From an uncultured Clostridiaceae bacterium (lineage in GTDB: Bacteria; Bacillota; Clostridia; TANB77; CAG-508), in NCBI GenBank assembly GCA_958417695.1, contig CATZDQ010000083.1:1-7233 (forward strand): a stretch of DNA of 7,233 bases, in the 5' to 3' direction. The translations under genes and the position numbers were made by a program. A model generated the notes under the pieces. That model was not told the DNA's origin. It did not search any database and worked only from the letters and a program-made list of their open reading frames with translations. Positions 5,725 through 7,233 of the stretch are shown here, piece by piece (within the stretch, counting starts at the first letter, position 1; each line of letters opens with the position of its first letter).

Positions 5725-6993
5725 TTGGATAAATTAGTAATAAAAGGTGGATCTCGCCTAAAAGGTGAAGTTGTCATTAGTGGAGCAAAAAATGCAGCAG
5801 TCGCATTACTTCCTGCCACTTTATTAGTAGATGGTGTATGTACGATTAATAACCTTCCACATATTAGTGATGTTAAAATTTCTTGTAAAATTCTAGAAGA
5901 GTTAGGTGCTAAAATCACTTGGAATACACCTAATGAAATTACTATTGATACTAGAAACCTTTCTTGTTTTGCAGCACCATTGGATATGACTAGTAAATTT
6001 AGAGCTTCTTATTATTTAATTGGTTCTTTATTAGGTAGATGCAATTCTGCCGTTGTTGGTTTGCCTGGTGGTTGTAATTTAGGTGCAAGACCAATTGATC
6101 AACATATAAAAGGATTTGAAGCTTTAGGTGCTAAAGTAGATATTGTACAAGGAAAAATTATAGCAAAAGCTAAAAAATTGACTGGGACTTCTATTTACTT
6201 GGATTTAGTTTCTGTAGGAGCTACCATCAATATTATGCTAGCTAGTGTTTTGGCAGAAGGTACCACTGTTATTGAAAATTGCGCAAAAGAACCTCATGTG
6301 GTTGATGTTGCAAACTTCTTAAATACAATGGGTGCTGATATTAGAGGTGCTGGTACAGATATTATTAAAATAAACGGTGTAAAGAAATTACATGGCAATG
6401 CGACTTATTCTGTAGTACCCGATCAAATAGAAGCCGGCACTTTTATGCTAGCAGCCGTAGCCACTCGTGGAGATTTAACAATAAAGAATTGCACACCTGA
6501 ACATTTAGATTGTTTAACTGCTAAGATTATAGAAATGGGTGCACATGTCGAGTCTCAAGACGATTGTTTACGTGTGTGGACAACAGATAGACCTAATAAA
6601 GCCAATATAAAAACACAACCATATCCTGGTTTCCCTACGGATTTACAACCTCAAATTGGTGTATGTTTGGCCTTAGCTAATGGTACTAGTATTATTAATG
6701 AAAGTATTTGGGAATCCAGATTTCAATATACCGCAGAACTTAATAAGATGGGTGCTAAAATTATTGATCAGGGTAAATCTGCCGTTTTTGAAGGTGTAAA
6801 GGAATTATATGGTTCTTCTGTTGAAGCAACTGATTTACGTGCCGGAGCTGCTTTAATTATCGCTGGCATTGTTGCTAAAGGAGAAACACAGTTATATAAC
6901 TTAAATCATATTGACCGTGGTTACGAAAATATCGAAGAGAAATTCAGAAAAATTGGTGCTAATATACAAAGAGTTTCTGAGGAAGAAGAATAA
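5725..6993 (+). CDS. murA: UDP-N-acetylglucosamine 1-carboxyvinyltransferase (MurA)
   Basis: This enzyme transfers the enolpyruvyl group of phosphoenolpyruvate to UDP-GlcNAc, the first committed step of peptidoglycan synthesis, in the cytoplasm. The 422 residues match the family length. Visible key residues are Lys22 in GAKNA, the catalytic Cys117 in PGGCNLGARPID (the fosfomycin target; a Cys-to-Asp change there would give resistance and is absent), Asp306 in FPTDLQPQ and Arg398 in HIDRGYENIEEKF. The two inside-out alpha/beta domains show the usual repeated pattern of G(A)KI/V-type turns. The start is a TTG at 5725, 8 nt after GGGGG (5712-5716). It gives the normal N-terminus (MDKLVIKGGSRLKG), and no ATG or GTG fits better. 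Many Firmicutes carry two MurA paralogues, and this single copy does not show which one it is. It is probably co-transcribed with the metallohydrolase gene 23 nt downstream. Confidence 0.97.
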   Translation: MDKLVIKGGSRLKGEVVISGAKNAAVALLPATLLVDGVCTINNLPHISDVKISCKILEELGAKITWNTPNEITIDTRNLSCFAAPLDMTSKFRASYYLIGSLLGRCNSAVVGLPGGCNLGARPIDQHIKGFEALGAKVDIVQGKIIAKAKKLTGTSIYLDLVSVGATINIMLASVLAEGTTVIENCAKEPHVVDVANFLNTMGADIRGAGTDIIKINGVKKLHGNATYSVVPDQIEAGTFMLAAVATRGDLTIKNCTPEHLDCLTAKIIEMGAHVESQDDCLRVWTTDRPNKANIKTQPYPGFPTDLQPQIGVCLALANGTSIINESIWESRFQYTAELNKMGAKIIDQGKSAVFEGVKELYGSSVEATDLRAGAALIIAGIVAKGETQLYNLNHIDRGYENIEEKFRKIGANIQRVSEEEE

Positions 6994-7016
6994 AAAAGCA
7001 AAGGATGAAATTATTT

Positions 7017-7233
7017 ATGTTTCAATTTTATAGTTTATATAGTGGTAGTACAGGAAATTGTTCTATCGTCCAAACAGAACATACTAAAATTTTAATAGAT
7101 GCTGGTGAAAGTGCCAAAAAAATAACAGAAGCTTTACAAGCATTAAACATTAATCCAGAAGATATAAATGCAGTACTAATTACCCATGAACATTCTGACC
7201 ATATAAAAGGATTAGGTACCTTCTCCAAGAAAT
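7017..7233 (+). CDS. yycJ: MBL-fold metallohydrolase, YycJ/WalJ type (5' part only)
   Basis: The first 72 or so residues of a metallo-beta-lactamase-fold protein are present before the window ends. The N-terminal FYSLYSGSTGN followed by ILIDAG matches the start of YycJ (WalJ), and THEHSDHIKGLG supplies the HxHxDH zinc-binding motif and the following block of that family. YycJ proteins are predicted nucleases (exonuclease activity has been reported for a Bacillus member) and are often found with the WalRK system, which is not seen here. Two in-frame starts exist. The ATG at 7005 overlaps the AAAGGA ribosome binding site, whereas the ATG at 7017 is about 12 nt beyond it and gives the family's usual N-terminal length, so 7017 is chosen. 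It follows murA in the same direction with no promoter or terminator between, so they probably form one operon. Confidence 0.88.
   Translation, partial: MFQFYSLYSGSTGNCSIVQTEHTKILIDAGESAKKITEALQALNINPEDINAVLITHEHSDHIKGLGTFSKK

Noticed and set aside
1..7233. CRISPR array, insertion sequence, phage or toxin-antitoxin system
   Set aside because: No regularly spaced repeats, transposase or integrase motifs, or target-site duplications were seen. All coding sequence fits chromosomal core or near-core genes plus one unknown.

Overview
The window is AT-rich with compact, short-leader genes, strong AGGAGG-type ribosome binding sites and near-consensus sigma-A promoters. It carries spoIIR, a gene of endospore formers. 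Together these point to a low-GC spore-forming Firmicute, most likely a Clostridia member (inference; no species can be named from this alone).

Layout from left to right. A tRNA-Arg(CCU) lies on the minus strand at 21-97 with its own promoter. Divergent from it is a TtcA-family tRNA thiolation enzyme (260-970, +). Its stop codon is built into a 16-bp hairpin terminator that it shares with the convergent operon on its right. That operon reads on the minus strand: a eukaryote-like UDP-sugar pyrophosphorylase (UAP1/AGX family, 2744-3994) followed after 23 nt by an alpha-phosphohexomutase (1005-2720). It has a TTGACG-17-TATGAT promoter. Next comes a single-gene minus-strand unit coding for an unrecognised 179-residue protein (4153-4692), with a near-perfect promoter and a clear intrinsic terminator. 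Divergent from it, on the plus strand, are spoIIR (4913-5578), murA (5725-6993) and the start of a metallo-beta-lactamase-fold YycJ-type gene (7017 to the window end).

Functionally, the centre and right are about nucleotide sugars and the cell envelope. The mutase interconverts hexose 6- and 1-phosphates, the pyrophosphorylase turns a sugar 1-phosphate into a UDP-sugar, and MurA commits UDP-GlcNAc to peptidoglycan. SpoIIR is the forespore-to-mother-cell signal that triggers pro-sigma-E processing. The left end is about tRNA.

Most genes are recognisable housekeeping or sporulation genes. The less ordinary items are the eukaryote-type pyrophosphorylase with a GHGG motif in place of the expected GNGG, the unknown 179-residue protein that may have a MEDS-like sensory fold, a candidate sigma-F promoter before spoIIR, and a two-hairpin arrangement between spoIIR and murA. 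No mobile element, CRISPR array or clearly new multi-gene system is visible.
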